A DNA stretch of 64,000 nucleotides from Paenactinomyces guangxiensis (GTDB lineage: Bacteria; Bacillota; Bacilli; Thermoactinomycetales; Thermoactinomycetaceae): assembly GCF_016055185.1 (NCBI RefSeq), contig NZ_JAECVR010000006.1, positions 1-64,000 of the forward strand. Reading direction: 5' to 3'. This document shows positions 44,712 to 54,951 of the stretch, piece by piece; within the stretch, counting starts at the first letter, position 1; each line of letters starts with the position of its first letter. The notes under the pieces were generated by a model. The model ran no database searches, was not told the origin of the DNA, and saw nothing but the letters and a program-made list of their open reading frames with translations. The position numbers and the translations under genes were made by a program.

Positions 44712-46001
44712 TTATTTGTTCAAAACATTTTTTGCTTTGCCGGCAGCGTCGTTCAGCGCTTTTTGCGGGTCCTGGTTATTGACGATGGACCGCTGGATTT
44801 CTTTCATAATCGTTTCCTGCAACTCTTTGTAAGCCGGGGAGACCGGACGCGGCTGGGCGTATTGCAATTGGTCGACGGCTACTTTAAAGTTGGGATTTTC
44901 CTTGTAGTAAGCTTTCATTTCCTCACTGTCGATGGCTGATTGGCGAACCGGCATATAACCTGTTTTTTGGCTGAATTGGATGGTTTGCTCTGTCTCTGTC
45001 ATCCATTTGATAAATTTCCAGGCCGCTTCTTTCTCTTCTTTCGGGGAAGTGGCCAGCATCACGAGATTGGCTCCGCCGGTGGGTGCACCGTAGGTTTTCT
45101 GTTTGGGCATAAACGCGGTTCCGACTTCAAATTTGGCCTGATCTGACAGATATCTCAGGTCACCAGTGGAAGTGAAAATCATGGCTACTTTTTGGTTGAT
45201 AAAATCAGATTTCGCCACATCCCAGGCGTTATACTTTTCGCCCGGAGGCATTTTCATCGTTTTATCTTGGTAGATCAGTTCATTCCAGAACTTGACCGGC
45301 TCAACTGCATCCGGCTGGTTAAACATGGGCTGCTTGCCGTCTTCACTTAAAATGCGCCCCCCGTTTTGGAAGACCAGCCCTTCATAAAACCAGATATCAA
45401 TCGGTGTCTCAAACCCCCACCTTGTCACCTGGTTCCCGTTTTTCTGGGTTAATTTTTGTGCATACTGGCGCAGTTCCTCCCATGTCTTGGGCCCTTCCGG
45501 GTTTAAGCCGGCTTTTTTCAACATGTCTTTGTTTACATAGAGGAGAGGGGTACTCCGGTTATAGGGAACGGCCACCCATTGACCCTTGTAATAGGAGTTT
45601 CCCATTAATCCTTTGACAAAGTCCTGTTCATCCGTCCCGTTTTTGCCTTCTGCATAAGGTTTTAAATTTTCCAGTACCCCGTTGTCGGCAAAAGAGGCAA
45701 CGGAGGCTACCTCGATCATGGAAACATCAGGGGCGTTTTTGGCGGCAATCGAGGTGAGCAGCTTCTGGTGGTTTTCATAATAATCGCCCTGAAAAACAGC
45801 TTTTACCTTTACCTCATTTTGCGATTCATTAAACTGTTTCACTTGCTCTTGCAACACTTTCCCCAGTTCCCCGCCGAGTGAATACCAAAATTCAATTTCA
45901 GTCGGGCCGTTACCCTTGCCGGCTTCCGTGTTGCAACCGGCGAGCACACTCATAACCGTAACCATAACAGCAATAAAGACAATGTGTAATTTCCTTTTCA
46001 T
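44712..46001 (-). CDS. Ugp-like ABC transporter substrate-binding lipoprotein
   Basis: This 429-residue SBP has lipobox LAGC (Cys22), then TEIEFWYSLGGELGKVLQEQV, the UgpB-like N-terminus, and other shared blocks (NAPDVSMIEVAS, PYNRSTPLLYVN). UgpB proteins bind glycerol-3-phosphate or its phosphodiesters, but sugar-binding relatives look similar. Last gene of the operon ATPase, permease A, permease E, SBP. Confidence 0.85.
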   Translation of the reverse strand: MKRKLHIVFIAVMVTVMSVLAGCNTEAGKGNGPTEIEFWYSLGGELGKVLQEQVKQFNESQNEVKVKAVFQGDYYENHQKLLTSIAAKNAPDVSMIEVASVASFADNGVLENLKPYAEGKNGTDEQDFVKGLMGNSYYKGQWVAVPYNRSTPLLYVNKDMLKKAGLNPEGPKTWEELRQYAQKLTQKNGNQVTRWGFETPIDIWFYEGLVFQNGGRILSEDGKQPMFNQPDAVEPVKFWNELIYQDKTMKMPPGEKYNAWDVAKSDFINQKVAMIFTSTGDLRYLSDQAKFEVGTAFMPKQKTYGAPTGGANLVMLATSPKEEKEAAWKFIKWMTETEQTIQFSQKTGYMPVRQSAIDSEEMKAYYKENPNFKVAVDQLQYAQPRPVSPAYKELQETIMKEIQRSIVNNQDPQKALNDAAGKAKNVLNK

Positions 46002-46020
46002 AAGAAACCCTCCTACCCGA

Positions 46021-46839
46021 TTATTTCACCCCTTGATAGATAAACGCCCGAATGATATGGCGCTGCGCAAACAGGAAAATGAGCAAAACGGGAACCACAA
46101 CAAACAGATTGCCAGCCATCAGGATATTCCAGGCAACCCCTCCTTCCGATTGTTTCAGCATCGCAATCCCGATTGGGAGTGTGCGGATGGCGTCTTCGTT
46201 GGTCATGACCAGCGGCCAGAAATAATCATTCCAGTGGTAGATAAAGCTGAACAGGCCAAAGGTAATCAGGATCGGTTTGGCATGGGGAACCATAATCCGC
46301 CACATGATTTGCCATTCGCTTGCTTCATCCAGCCGGGCCGCTTCAATAATCTCCTCCGGAACTTGCATAAATGACTGGCGCAACATAAAAATGCCAAACG
46401 CGCTCGCCGCATAGGGAATGATGAGTGCAGCATAGGTGTTTACCAGATTGACCTGATTTAACTCCAGAAACACGGGCAAAAACGTTATTTGGGGCGGAAT
46501 CATCAAGGCCACCAGCGTTAATGAAAACAGAAAGTTTCTCCCTTTAAATTTCTGACGCGCAAAGGCGTAAGCGGCGGGAACACCTGTTAAAAACTGCAAC
46601 ACAAGAATGGCCACGGCGACAAAAAAGCTGTTAAACGTATACTGAAGAAAAGGCCCCGACTCCCAGGCCTGGATCAAGTTTTCCCACATGAGATTCGCGG
46701 GAATCCATACAGGCGGAAACTGCAACACCTCCTGATCACTCTTAAACGCGGTGGAGAGCATCCATAAAAAGGGGAACACAAACAAAAAACCGATGAATAG
46801 CAAAAACAGATAACGAATGATAGAAAGCAGGATTTTCAC
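46021..46839 (-). CDS. Ugp-like ABC permease (UgpE/MalG type)
   Basis: This 272-residue permease has six membrane segments and an EAA loop (EIIEAARLDEASEWQIMWRIMVPHAKPIL). The GTG start follows GGAGGGGAG. It pairs with the permease upstream. Confidence 0.88.
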   Translation of the reverse strand: MKILLSIIRYLFLLFIGFLFVFPFLWMLSTAFKSDQEVLQFPPVWIPANLMWENLIQAWESGPFLQYTFNSFFVAVAILVLQFLTGVPAAYAFARQKFKGRNFLFSLTLVALMIPPQITFLPVFLELNQVNLVNTYAALIIPYAASAFGIFMLRQSFMQVPEEIIEAARLDEASEWQIMWRIMVPHAKPILITFGLFSFIYHWNDYFWPLVMTNEDAIRTLPIGIAMLKQSEGGVAWNILMAGNLFVVVPVLLIFLFAQRHIIRAFIYQGVK

Positions 46840-46859
46840 TTCTTCTCCCCTCCGTTCGC

Positions 46860-47789
46860 TCAGCGGTAATGCACACGCCGTGCCAGCAGCCGAAAATGAA
46901 AGATGGTCAGTAAACCGACGAATACGAGCAGAATGATGGCCGCAGCAGAAGCGTAACCGATTTTAAAGAAATCAAACCCGTACTGGTAAATATAAAAAAC
47001 CAGCATATTGGTGCTGTTGGCCGGTCCTCCCTGGGTCATGATGCTGACCGTATCAAACACCTGGAACGAGGAGATGGTGGAAATGACCAGCAGGAAAAAA
47101 ATAGTGGGAGATAACAGGGGAATGGTGATCCTGGTCAATACAGACCACGGGCCGGCATCATCCAATGCAGCCGCTTCGTATACTTCTTGCGGGATGCTCT
47201 GCAATCCGGCGATAAAGATTAACGTATTATATCCGACAACTTTCCATACGCCGACAACAATCAGGGACAACAGAGCGGTATCCGTAGAAGCAAGCCATTG
47301 AAGTTTAGGCAAACCGATAAGTTCAAGGGCGGCGTTCAACAAACCGTACTGGGGGTCCATCATCCACAGCCAGAGCAGGGAGATGGAAACAAGGGAGATC
47401 ACGTGCGGACTGAAGATGGCTCCCTGAATAAATGCGGGCAACATACCTTTTCGGTTTAAAAGCAAAGCAAATGCAAGCGAAATCACCAGTGATAGAGCAA
47501 CCGTGGCAAATGTATAGATCAACGTATTGATGAGTACTTCATGAAACTCTTTGGATGAGAACAGCTCCCGGTAATTGTCCAGGCCGACAAACTCTTTGTC
47601 AGGGCTGATTAAATTCCAGGAGGTAAAGCTGAGATAAAAAAGATAGCCGATGGGAAACAAGAAAAAGATTAAAAATGTGAGGATGGCAGGAGCTACGTAT
47701 AAATAGCTTTGCCATTTGCTTAAAAGGCTTTCTTTCTCCGTCTCTATATAGACAGTGGTACCGGTTTCAGATTTTCTCGCCGCCTCCAT
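46860..47789 (-). CDS. Ugp-like ABC permease (UgpA/MalF type)
   Basis: This roughly 309-residue permease has six membrane segments after a 25-residue polar N-terminus and an EAA loop (VYEAAALDDAGPWSVLTRITIPLLSPTIF). The ATG at 47789 overlaps the ATPase stop (TGATG); GGGAG lies 10 bases upstream. Confidence 0.88.
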   Translation of the reverse strand: MEAARKSETGTTVYIETEKESLLSKWQSYLYVAPAILTFLIFFLFPIGYLFYLSFTSWNLISPDKEFVGLDNYRELFSSKEFHEVLINTLIYTFATVALSLVISLAFALLLNRKGMLPAFIQGAIFSPHVISLVSISLLWLWMMDPQYGLLNAALELIGLPKLQWLASTDTALLSLIVVGVWKVVGYNTLIFIAGLQSIPQEVYEAAALDDAGPWSVLTRITIPLLSPTIFFLLVISTISSFQVFDTVSIMTQGGPANSTNMLVFYIYQYGFDFFKIGYASAAAIILLVFVGLLTIFHFRLLARRVHYR

Positions 47790-48919
47790 CAAGAGATCGC
47801 TCCCTTCACGGAAATGCTTTCAGAGTACAATCTTTCTCCTGACTGTGTCTCAAAGAACATACATTTGCTGAAGGGAACATGGCAGGTGATGCTCTGACCG
47901 GATGCCAGAATCACCTGTCCAACCAGTTTGCCAACAACCTGTTGTTCTCCGACGTTTAGATAGACGACGGTCTCAGATCCCAAAATCTCCACATGGGCAA
48001 CTGTCCCTTCCAGCAATAAGGAAACTTCATCCGGTTTCACGTCTCCCAATTGAAGAGCTTCCGGGCGAAACCCCAGATCCAGCTGCTGATTGAAAGACCA
48101 ACTCCAGTCATCAGGCTTTTTCGACAGTCGCAGCCCGTTCTCCTGATTGCGAAAGGCAACCGAATTTGCAGCTGTTTTCGCCCACTCCCCTGTCAATATA
48201 TTCATCGACGGAGTGCCGATAAACTGAGCTACAAAACGGTTCACCGGCTGGTTGTACAATTGCAGGGGGGAAGCGATTTGCTGCACTACTCCTTCATTCA
48301 TGACCACGATCTGATCCCCCATCGTCATCGCTTCCGTCTGATCATGGGTGACATAGATAAATGTAGCCTTTAATTGCTTATGCAGACGGATCAATTCGGC
48401 ACGCATCTGGGTACGCAATTTGGCATCGAGATTGGACAGCGGTTCATCCATCAAAAACACAGCCGGTTTGCGAACGATGGCACGCGCCAGGGCCACCCTC
48501 TGCCGTTGCCCCCCGGATAAAGAGCCCGGTTTCCGATCCAGTAAGTGCTCCAGGCCGACAATCCCGGCCACTTCCGCCACTTTGGCCTGAATTTCTTTTT
48601 TCTTCCATTTTTTCATCTTTAAATAAAAAGAGATATTATCATACACGGTCATATTGGGGTACAGAGCATAATTTTGAAACACCATTGCAATATTCCGCTT
48701 TCCCGGCGCCAGATGATCCACCCGCTTGCCGTCGATCCGGATCTCGCCGCCAGTCGGCTTTTCCAGACCCGCCAGCATCCGCAAAGTAGTAGATTTCCCG
48801 CAACCGGACGGGCCGACAATCACAGTAAATGAACCGTCCGGAATTGTCAGCGAAACATCGGAGACCGCTTTTTCTTTATCAAATACTTTCTCTACATTTT
48901 TTAGTTCAACAGTTGCCAC
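47789..48919 (-). CDS. Ugp/MsmX-like ABC transporter ATPase
   Basis: This 376-residue ATPase has Walker A GPSGCGKST, signature LSGGQRQRVALARAIV, Walker B AVFLMDEPLSNLD and a C-terminal TOBE/OB regulatory domain. It is chosen to start at GTG 48919, with AAGGGGG 8 bases upstream, where the conserved ATVELKNVEKVFD begins. Such ATPases can serve several sugar importers, including the ATPase-less set at 29430-32552, but that is inference. Confidence 0.88.
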   Translation of the reverse strand: MATVELKNVEKVFDKEKAVSDVSLTIPDGSFTVIVGPSGCGKSTTLRMLAGLEKPTGGEIRIDGKRVDHLAPGKRNIAMVFQNYALYPNMTVYDNISFYLKMKKWKKKEIQAKVAEVAGIVGLEHLLDRKPGSLSGGQRQRVALARAIVRKPAVFLMDEPLSNLDAKLRTQMRAELIRLHKQLKATFIYVTHDQTEAMTMGDQIVVMNEGVVQQIASPLQLYNQPVNRFVAQFIGTPSMNILTGEWAKTAANSVAFRNQENGLRLSKKPDDWSWSFNQQLDLGFRPEALQLGDVKPDEVSLLLEGTVAHVEILGSETVVYLNVGEQQVVGKLVGQVILASGQSITCHVPFSKCMFFETQSGERLYSESISVKGAIS

Positions 48920-49018
48920 TTTATCGACCCCCTTAGATTCAAGACTAATACTCAACCGTTAAAAGAGCATGAACCCTTATTTAAAAATAAATGAATCAAC
49001 TATTTATTCCACATAAAT

Positions 49019-49043
49019 AATTGATCAAAACTTTTGATTAATT
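49019..49043. promoter_or_regulatory. Operator-like palindrome upstream of the Ugp-like operon
   Basis: AATTGATCAAAA and TTTTGATTAATT flank one central C as 12-bp arms with one mismatch. It lies about 100 bases upstream of the ATPase start in an AT-rich gap (48920-49165) that otherwise shows no gene. Confidence 0.45.
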
Positions 49044-49165
49044 ATAATCATATAAATTATTATTATATAAACAGTCCGCAAGATCCTTTTTTATATAGCG
49101 ATCAAATAGCGGAACTGAGAAAAGTCTGTTTAGAACACCATTTCTGAAGCTATAAAATGGAAAAA

Positions 49166-49186
49166 AGCCCCGCATGCAACGGGACT
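49166..49186 (-). terminator. Terminator of the fad operon
   Basis: On the minus strand AGTCCCG and CGGGGCT pair around TTGCATG, followed by TTTTTCC. Confidence 0.8.
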
Positions 49187-49204
49187 TTTCCTCCGGTTCC
49201 GGTG

Positions 49205-50983
49205 TTATACCGTATACTTCTCAGCATCCAAAATGCGGGCTGCGATGTTTCGTTTCAGCTCTACTTCGTTGAGCGGTTGTGTGCGGGTCAGCTTTTTAAG
49301 AACAGATAACTGTGTGCGGAGAACATCTCCTTCTTCCAGTGCTGCCAGGGTATGGCGTGCAAAGCTGTCCACTCTTTGGAAAGATTCGTAGATAAACGCC
49401 CGGGTGAGATCAATTTTGCCCTGTTCCTTGTCTTCACCGTTTTTGGCAATCGCTTTTTTGGTGCGCAACAGAGTGCTTTCCATGGCAAATGTTTCGATGG
49501 CGATATCAGACAGGTCACGCAGGATTTCCTGCTCTTTGTTGAGCTTTTCTTCATATTTTTGTACAGCGAGCCCTGCCACCATCAGGAAGATTTTCTTTGC
49601 ATTTTCGACCAGGTTCTCCGCTTCTTCAAGAACGGGTGCATCTTCTTCGGGAAGATAAGGCATCATGGTAAGCAGTTCTTCTTGCAGGTCCTGCGCGGCC
49701 TGCATGAGCGGCAGCTCCCCTTTCAGCGCTTTTCGCATCAGGGTTGCCGGGATCAGCAGCCGGTTGATCTCATTGGTTCCTTCAAAGATCCGGTTGATCC
49801 GGGAGTCACGGTACATATTCTCAATTTCATATTCATTCATGAAGCCGTAGCCGCCATGGATTTGTACCCCTTCATCCACCACGTAGTCCAGCACTTCAGA
49901 GCCAAACACTTTGGCGATGGAGCATTCAATGGCCAGTTCGCCAATCGCTTTCGCCGCTACGGAACCTTCGGCATCTTCCACTCCTTCCAATCCTGCTTCA
50001 AACATGCCGCCGATGCGGTAGGACATGCTTTCCGCAGCATATGTTTTCATCGCCATATTGGCTAATTTCTCACGGATAAGGCCAAACTTGGCAATCGGGA
50101 TGTTAAACTGCTTGCGCTCTTTCGCGTATTTCGCGGAAATTTCAATGGCTCGTTTTGCCGATCCCACTGTTCCCACCGCCAGTTTATAACGGCCGATATT
50201 CAAGATGTTAAAAGCAATTAAATGTCCTTTCCCCACTTCTCCCAGCAGGTTTTCAACGGGCACTTTGGCATCTTGCAGGATCAGGGTACGGGTGGACGAG
50301 CCTTTGATCCCCATTTTCTTTTCTTCCGGCCCGGTGGAAACGCCGGGGAAATTGCGTTCTACGATAAAGGCGGAAAATTTGTCGCCATCCACTTTGGCGT
50401 ATACAACAAATAAATCGGCAAACGCGGAGTTGGTAATCCATTGCTTTTCCCCGTTCAGAATATAGTGCTTGCCGTCATCGCTCAAAACAGCCGTTGTTTT
50501 TGCGCCAAGGGCGTCAGAGCCGGAGCCGGGCTCGGTCAGGGCATAAGCGGCAAATTTTCTGCCAGCCGCCAGATCAGGCAAATATTTTTTCTTTTGTTCC
50601 TCATTGCCGAAGAATACGATCGGAAGGGTGCCGATCCCGACATGGGCCCCGTAAGAAAGGGCAAAGGAACGGGCAAGGGCCATTTTTTCCGTGATCATGC
50701 TGGAACTGATTTTATCCAGGCCAAGGCCCTCATATTTTTCCGGGACATCAGCGCCGAGCAGTCCCAGCTCGCCTGCCTCTTGCAACAGCTTAACCGTATG
50801 CTCAAATTTATGTTGCTCAATTTCGTCCAAAACCGGCCACACTTTTTCTTTGATAAAGTCCTCTGTCGTTCTGGCGATCATTTTATGTTCTTCACTGAGA
50901 TCTTCAGGGGTAAATACGTTTGCGGCATCTGTCGGTTCGATTAAAAAAGCGCCGCCTTTCACTTTTTTCATTTCAGTCGCCAC
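49205..50983 (-). CDS. fadE: FadE, acyl-CoA dehydrogenase
   Basis: FadE catalyses the first, FAD-dependent step of fatty acid beta-oxidation. This 592-residue protein has the acyl-CoA dehydrogenase blocks ALTEPGSGSDALGAKT and QWITNSAFADLFVVYAK, the catalytic Glu in RIFEGTNEINR, and the C-terminal extension of the Bacillus FadE branch. The GTG at 50983 is 7 bases after AGGAGG, while the ATG at 50989 abuts it. Third gene of fadN-fadA-fadE, the Bacillus order. Confidence 0.92.
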   Translation of the reverse strand: MATEMKKVKGGAFLIEPTDAANVFTPEDLSEEHKMIARTTEDFIKEKVWPVLDEIEQHKFEHTVKLLQEAGELGLLGADVPEKYEGLGLDKISSSMITEKMALARSFALSYGAHVGIGTLPIVFFGNEEQKKKYLPDLAAGRKFAAYALTEPGSGSDALGAKTTAVLSDDGKHYILNGEKQWITNSAFADLFVVYAKVDGDKFSAFIVERNFPGVSTGPEEKKMGIKGSSTRTLILQDAKVPVENLLGEVGKGHLIAFNILNIGRYKLAVGTVGSAKRAIEISAKYAKERKQFNIPIAKFGLIREKLANMAMKTYAAESMSYRIGGMFEAGLEGVEDAEGSVAAKAIGELAIECSIAKVFGSEVLDYVVDEGVQIHGGYGFMNEYEIENMYRDSRINRIFEGTNEINRLLIPATLMRKALKGELPLMQAAQDLQEELLTMMPYLPEEDAPVLEEAENLVENAKKIFLMVAGLAVQKYEEKLNKEQEILRDLSDIAIETFAMESTLLRTKKAIAKNGEDKEQGKIDLTRAFIYESFQRVDSFARHTLAALEEGDVLRTQLSVLKKLTRTQPLNEVELKRNIAARILDAEKYTV

Positions 50984-51052
50984 TTTCATTCCTCCTCACC
51001 ATTTTTTATCCCGGATCGCCGGGCCGGACTCCCCTTAAACAGGGGAGAGTAT

Positions 51053-52234
51053 TTAAGAAACGCGCTCAATGATACCGGCTGCTCCCATACCACCGCCGAT
51101 ACACATGGTGATCAATCCGTACCGTTTTTCGCGGCGGGCCAGTTCGTGCAGCATTGTAACTGTTAATTTGGCACCAGAGCATCCCAGCGGATGTCCCAGG
51201 GCAATCGCTCCGCCGTTTACATTTACGATGTCCGGGTTAAGCCCGAGTTCACGAATCACCGCAACAGATTGAGAGGCAAAGGCTTCGTTCAATTCCACCA
51301 GATCAATCTCATCCAGGCGGATGCCGGTGCGTTTTAACAGTTTGGGTACGGCAGCTACGGGACCGATGCCCATCACATCAGGGTCAACACCGCCCAGGGT
51401 AAAGCCGCGGAAAATCGCGAGAGGTTTTACCCCCAGTTCTTCCGCTTTCTCGCGGGACATCAACATCACGGCAGCTGCTCCGTCACTGGTTTGCGAAGAG
51501 TTTCCGGCAGTAACCGTACCATTGACATGGAAAGCCGGACGCAACTTGCTGAGAACTTCCATGTTGGTTCCGGGACGCACTCCTTCGTCAGTATCAAAAA
51601 TCACTTCTTTGACCTGCAACTTGCCTTTTTCGTCAAAATAGCGGTTTTTCACGGTAATGGGGACAATTTCATCTTTAAACTTGCCGGATTGAATTGCCTC
51701 ATATGCTTTGCGATGGCTTTCCACAGCAAAGCGGTCCTGATCTTCCCGGGTGACATTGTAACGCTTCGCTACTTCTTCCGCCGTATGCCCCATCGACATG
51801 TACGTTTCCGGCAGATGGTCCATCAAATAAGGGTTGGGAGCCGGTTTGTAACCTCCCATCGGTACCATGCTCATGCTCTCCACACCACCGGCAATCATCA
51901 CATCGGCAAATCCGCACATGATCTTTTCCGCTGCAATGCCGATCGTTTGCAATCCGGAGGAACAAAACCGGTTGACGGTCATTCCGGGAACATCGGTGGG
52001 CAGCCCTGCTCTTAAAGCGATGATCCGTGCCATGTTCATTCCCTGTTCTCCCTCAGGGAATGCACAACCGATGATCACATCTTCCACTTCTTTGGGATCA
52101 ACCTGTTGCACACGTTTCATCAAATCTGCAACCACGGCGGCTCCCAGATCATCGGGGCGGGTATTTTTCAAGGTGCCTTTGTTTGCTTTTCCGACCGCCG
52201 TACGGGCACCTGCAACGATGACAGCTTCACGCAT
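51053..52234 (-). CDS. fadA: FadA, acetyl-CoA acyltransferase (thiolase)
   Basis: The thiolase cleaves 3-ketoacyl-CoA in the last step of beta-oxidation. Active-site C91 lies in [10 protein letters not shown], His in [13 protein letters not shown] and the second Cys in [14 protein letters not shown]. Full length at 393 residues. It follows fadN by 21 bases. Confidence 0.94.
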   Translation of the reverse strand: MREAVIVAGARTAVGKANKGTLKNTRPDDLGAAVVADLMKRVQQVDPKEVEDVIIGCAFPEGEQGMNMARIIALRAGLPTDVPGMTVNRFCSSGLQTIGIAAEKIMCGFADVMIAGGVESMSMVPMGGYKPAPNPYLMDHLPETYMSMGHTAEEVAKRYNVTREDQDRFAVESHRKAYEAIQSGKFKDEIVPITVKNRYFDEKGKLQVKEVIFDTDEGVRPGTNMEVLSKLRPAFHVNGTVTAGNSSQTSDGAAAVMLMSREKAEELGVKPLAIFRGFTLGGVDPDVMGIGPVAAVPKLLKRTGIRLDEIDLVELNEAFASQSVAVIRELGLNPDIVNVNGGAIALGHPLGCSGAKLTVTMLHELARREKRYGLITMCIGGGMGAAGIIERVS

Positions 52235-52255
52235 CCCTTTTCCTCCTTTGTCTTC

Positions 52256-54655
52256 TCAGTTACGAAGCGGCTTTCCTTTTGCCAGCATGTATTGCATCCT
52301 CGCCTGTGTTTTCGGTTCACCGGCCAGACTGAGGAAAGCTTCCCGTTCAAGATCCAACAGGTACTGTTCGCTCACCGGCGTTCCCTCCGGCACTTCTCCG
52401 CCACTAAGGACATAGGCCAGTTTGCATGCGATCTTGTAATCGTGCTCAGAAATATAGCCTGACTTCAACATGCCGTATGCTCCCAATTTAAGCACGTTAT
52501 AACCGGTTTCACCCACAACCGGAATTTGCCGGGGCTGAGGTGCCTGGTATCCGGCTTTGGCCAGGCCGAGGGCCACTTGTTTGGCATCGTAGATAAGATG
52601 ATCCTGATTAGCTGTGATTCCGTCGCAGGAACGCAAGAATTTATACTTTCGCGCCTCCTGAGCGCTGGTGGAAACTTTGGCCTGCCCAATCGTCATAAAC
52701 ACATGGTTGACAAGGGGTTGCAGTGCGACCCGGTCAGCGGGGTCAATCCCTTCCGTCCAGCGGAGCAGCATTTCTTTATTTCCGCCGCCGCCGGGGATGA
52801 GGCCGACTCCTACTTCTACCAGACCCATATACAATTCAGCTGAAGCCTGGATGCGGTCCGCCGGCAAACAAACTTCCACGCCGCCGCCTAAAGCCATGCC
52901 AAACGGGGCAGCAACAACCGGACGGTTCAAATAGCGGAGTGAACCCATCGCTTTTTGGAACTGCCGCACCATTAAATCCAGTTCCGGCCAGTTGTGATCC
53001 TGGGCTTCCATCAACATCAGCATCAGATTCGCTCCGACGCAGAAATTGGGAGCCTGGTTTCCGATCACCAGCCCGCGGTAATTGGCATCCACTTCTTTGA
53101 CTGCGGTGTTGATCATGCTGATAATATCTGCACCGATGGCCTGTTTGGGGGAGTGGAACTCCAGACAGGCGATATCATCGCCGATATCGATCAAACTGGC
53201 ACCTTTGTTTCCTTTGATCAGCTTGCCTTGCTCTTTCAGGCGGCCGAGGGAGATTTCTTTTTCGTGCTCAGCCACTTCTCCGTATTTCCCGCCGACGAAA
53301 AATGAATAGCGTTTCCCTTGTTCAGTTTTGTAGAACGTTTTTTGACCCGAGGCGAGCAAGTCTTCAACCAGTTTTGGAATGGTCTCCCCTTCTTCACGCA
53401 TGCGGGCAACAGATTTTTCAACTCCGATGGCATCCCACATTTCAAAGGGGCCAAGCTCCCAGTTAAAGCCCCATTTCATGGCCTGATCCACACTGACGAT
53501 ATCATCTGCAATCTCTTCCAAACGGTTGGCAGAGTAGATGAGAACTTTCTTGGTAATTTGCCAGGCCAGCTTTCCGGCCGCATCATCGGCATAAACCAGT
53601 GCCTGCAATTGCTCCGGCAGCGTTTTTGCACGCTTTGCCTGGTCAAGCGAACGGGCTTTCAGCTTTTTGCGCGGGCGATATTCCAACGTTTTGGGGTCCA
53701 GAGCAAGAATCTCTTTTCCTTTTTCTGTTTTCACTTTTTTATAGAATCCCTGGCCTGATTTTTCACCCAGCCATTTGTTATCAACCAGTTTCTTCATCAG
53801 CGGTGATACGACAAAAGCCTCTTTTTCCGCCGGATCGCTTACATTTTCACGCACATTGTCCGCCACATGGACAAATGTATCCAATCCGACCAGATCCAGT
53901 GTCCGGAAGGTGGCACTCTTAGGCCGTCCCATGGCACGTCCCGTCACCGCGTCTACTTCATCGGGACCGAGACCCAGTTCTTCCATCACCGGCAATGTGA
54001 TCTGTAACCCGTAAGTTCCGATACGGTTGGCGATAAAGTTAGGTGTATCTTTACAGAAGACCACCCCTTTGCCCAGCACTTCTTCGGCAAACGCTTTCAT
54101 TTCAGTCAAAATCGCCGGATCTGTGGAGCGATTCGGGATCATCTCCAACAGTTTCATATAGCGGGGCGGGTTGAAGAAATGGGTTCCCAGGAAATGCTTT
54201 TTAAACTCTTCGGAACGCCCCTCAACCATTTTGTTAATCGAAATTCCGGAGGTATTGGAACTAACGATGGTTCCCGGCTTCCACACCTTTTCCAGACGCG
54301 CAAACAAATCCTGTTTAATTTTCAGATTTTCAACGACTACCTCGATAATCCAGTCAACCCCGCCCAATTTGTCAAAGTCGTCTTCCATATTGCCCACTTG
54401 AATCAGGCCGGCTGCCTCTCTGGTAAACAGCGGAGCCGGTTTCTCTTTTAACAGGCGGTCTTTGCCTGCTTGAGCCAAACGGTTCCGCACCACTTTGTCG
54501 TTCAGGGTCAACCCTTTTGCTTTTTCTTGTTCAGTTAAATCGCGAGGTACAATATCCAAAAGGTATGTGGGAACTCCCACATTGGCCAGATGCCCGGCAA
54601 TGGCAGCCCCCATCACACCGGAACCCAGTACCGCCGCTTTCTTTACTCGTGCCAA
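52256..54655 (-). CDS. fadN: FadN, 3-hydroxyacyl-CoA dehydrogenase/enoyl-CoA hydratase
   Basis: This 799-residue fusion runs the middle two steps of beta-oxidation. The dehydrogenase is first (KKAAVLGSGVMGAAIAGHL), as in Bacillus FadN, and the hydratase is C-terminal (FGMALGGGVEVCLPADRIQA, GLIPGGGGNKEMLLRW). The order is the reverse of E. coli FadB. First gene of the operon and directly downstream of a FadR-like operator. Confidence 0.94.
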   Translation of the reverse strand: MARVKKAAVLGSGVMGAAIAGHLANVGVPTYLLDIVPRDLTEQEKAKGLTLNDKVVRNRLAQAGKDRLLKEKPAPLFTREAAGLIQVGNMEDDFDKLGGVDWIIEVVVENLKIKQDLFARLEKVWKPGTIVSSNTSGISINKMVEGRSEEFKKHFLGTHFFNPPRYMKLLEMIPNRSTDPAILTEMKAFAEEVLGKGVVFCKDTPNFIANRIGTYGLQITLPVMEELGLGPDEVDAVTGRAMGRPKSATFRTLDLVGLDTFVHVADNVRENVSDPAEKEAFVVSPLMKKLVDNKWLGEKSGQGFYKKVKTEKGKEILALDPKTLEYRPRKKLKARSLDQAKRAKTLPEQLQALVYADDAAGKLAWQITKKVLIYSANRLEEIADDIVSVDQAMKWGFNWELGPFEMWDAIGVEKSVARMREEGETIPKLVEDLLASGQKTFYKTEQGKRYSFFVGGKYGEVAEHEKEISLGRLKEQGKLIKGNKGASLIDIGDDIACLEFHSPKQAIGADIISMINTAVKEVDANYRGLVIGNQAPNFCVGANLMLMLMEAQDHNWPELDLMVRQFQKAMGSLRYLNRPVVAAPFGMALGGGVEVCLPADRIQASAELYMGLVEVGVGLIPGGGGNKEMLLRWTEGIDPADRVALQPLVNHVFMTIGQAKVSTSAQEARKYKFLRSCDGITANQDHLIYDAKQVALGLAKAGYQAPQPRQIPVVGETGYNVLKLGAYGMLKSGYISEHDYKIACKLAYVLSGGEVPEGTPVSEQYLLDLEREAFLSLAGEPKTQARMQYMLAKGKPLRN

Positions 54656-54703
54656 GAGCTTTCCTCCTCCCTGGACTCAAACTGTTGGCAGTCAGGTTTT
54701 TTC

Positions 54704-54725
54704 TGAATGAATGATCATTCATTCA
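54704..54725. promoter_or_regulatory. fadR box: FadR-like operator
   Basis: A perfect 22-bp palindrome built from TGAATGAATGA and its complement, 49 bases upstream of fadN. The Bacillus FadR (TetR family) consensus, as I recall it, is TGAATGA-N4-TCATTCA; two overlapping matches fit (54704-54721 and 54708-54725). The rest of the 54656-54951 gap shows no gene. Confidence 0.75.
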
Positions 54726-54951
54726 ATGGTTAGAAAAAAACCCCTCCAACAGGATAGGCGCAACTGCATACTTTCTTTTACAAAAATGCAACCATCACAA
54801 TTACAAACGTACAGAAATTTTTGTTGCTTTAAAATTAACTTCAATAATATTATTTCTCTGTTTTCTCCATCCGTCAAGAGGGAAGTCACACTTTTTTGCA
54901 CATTTTGTCGATGGGGGGGATCAGTGAAAATGACCGGAAAAACTGTACTTT

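Noticed and set aside
49352-50065. 237-codon plus-strand frame
   Set aside because: It is antisense to fadE in a coding-strand mirror frame; His/Phe-rich composition is typical of such shadows.
51491-52015. 174-codon plus-strand frame
   Set aside because: It is antisense to fadA.
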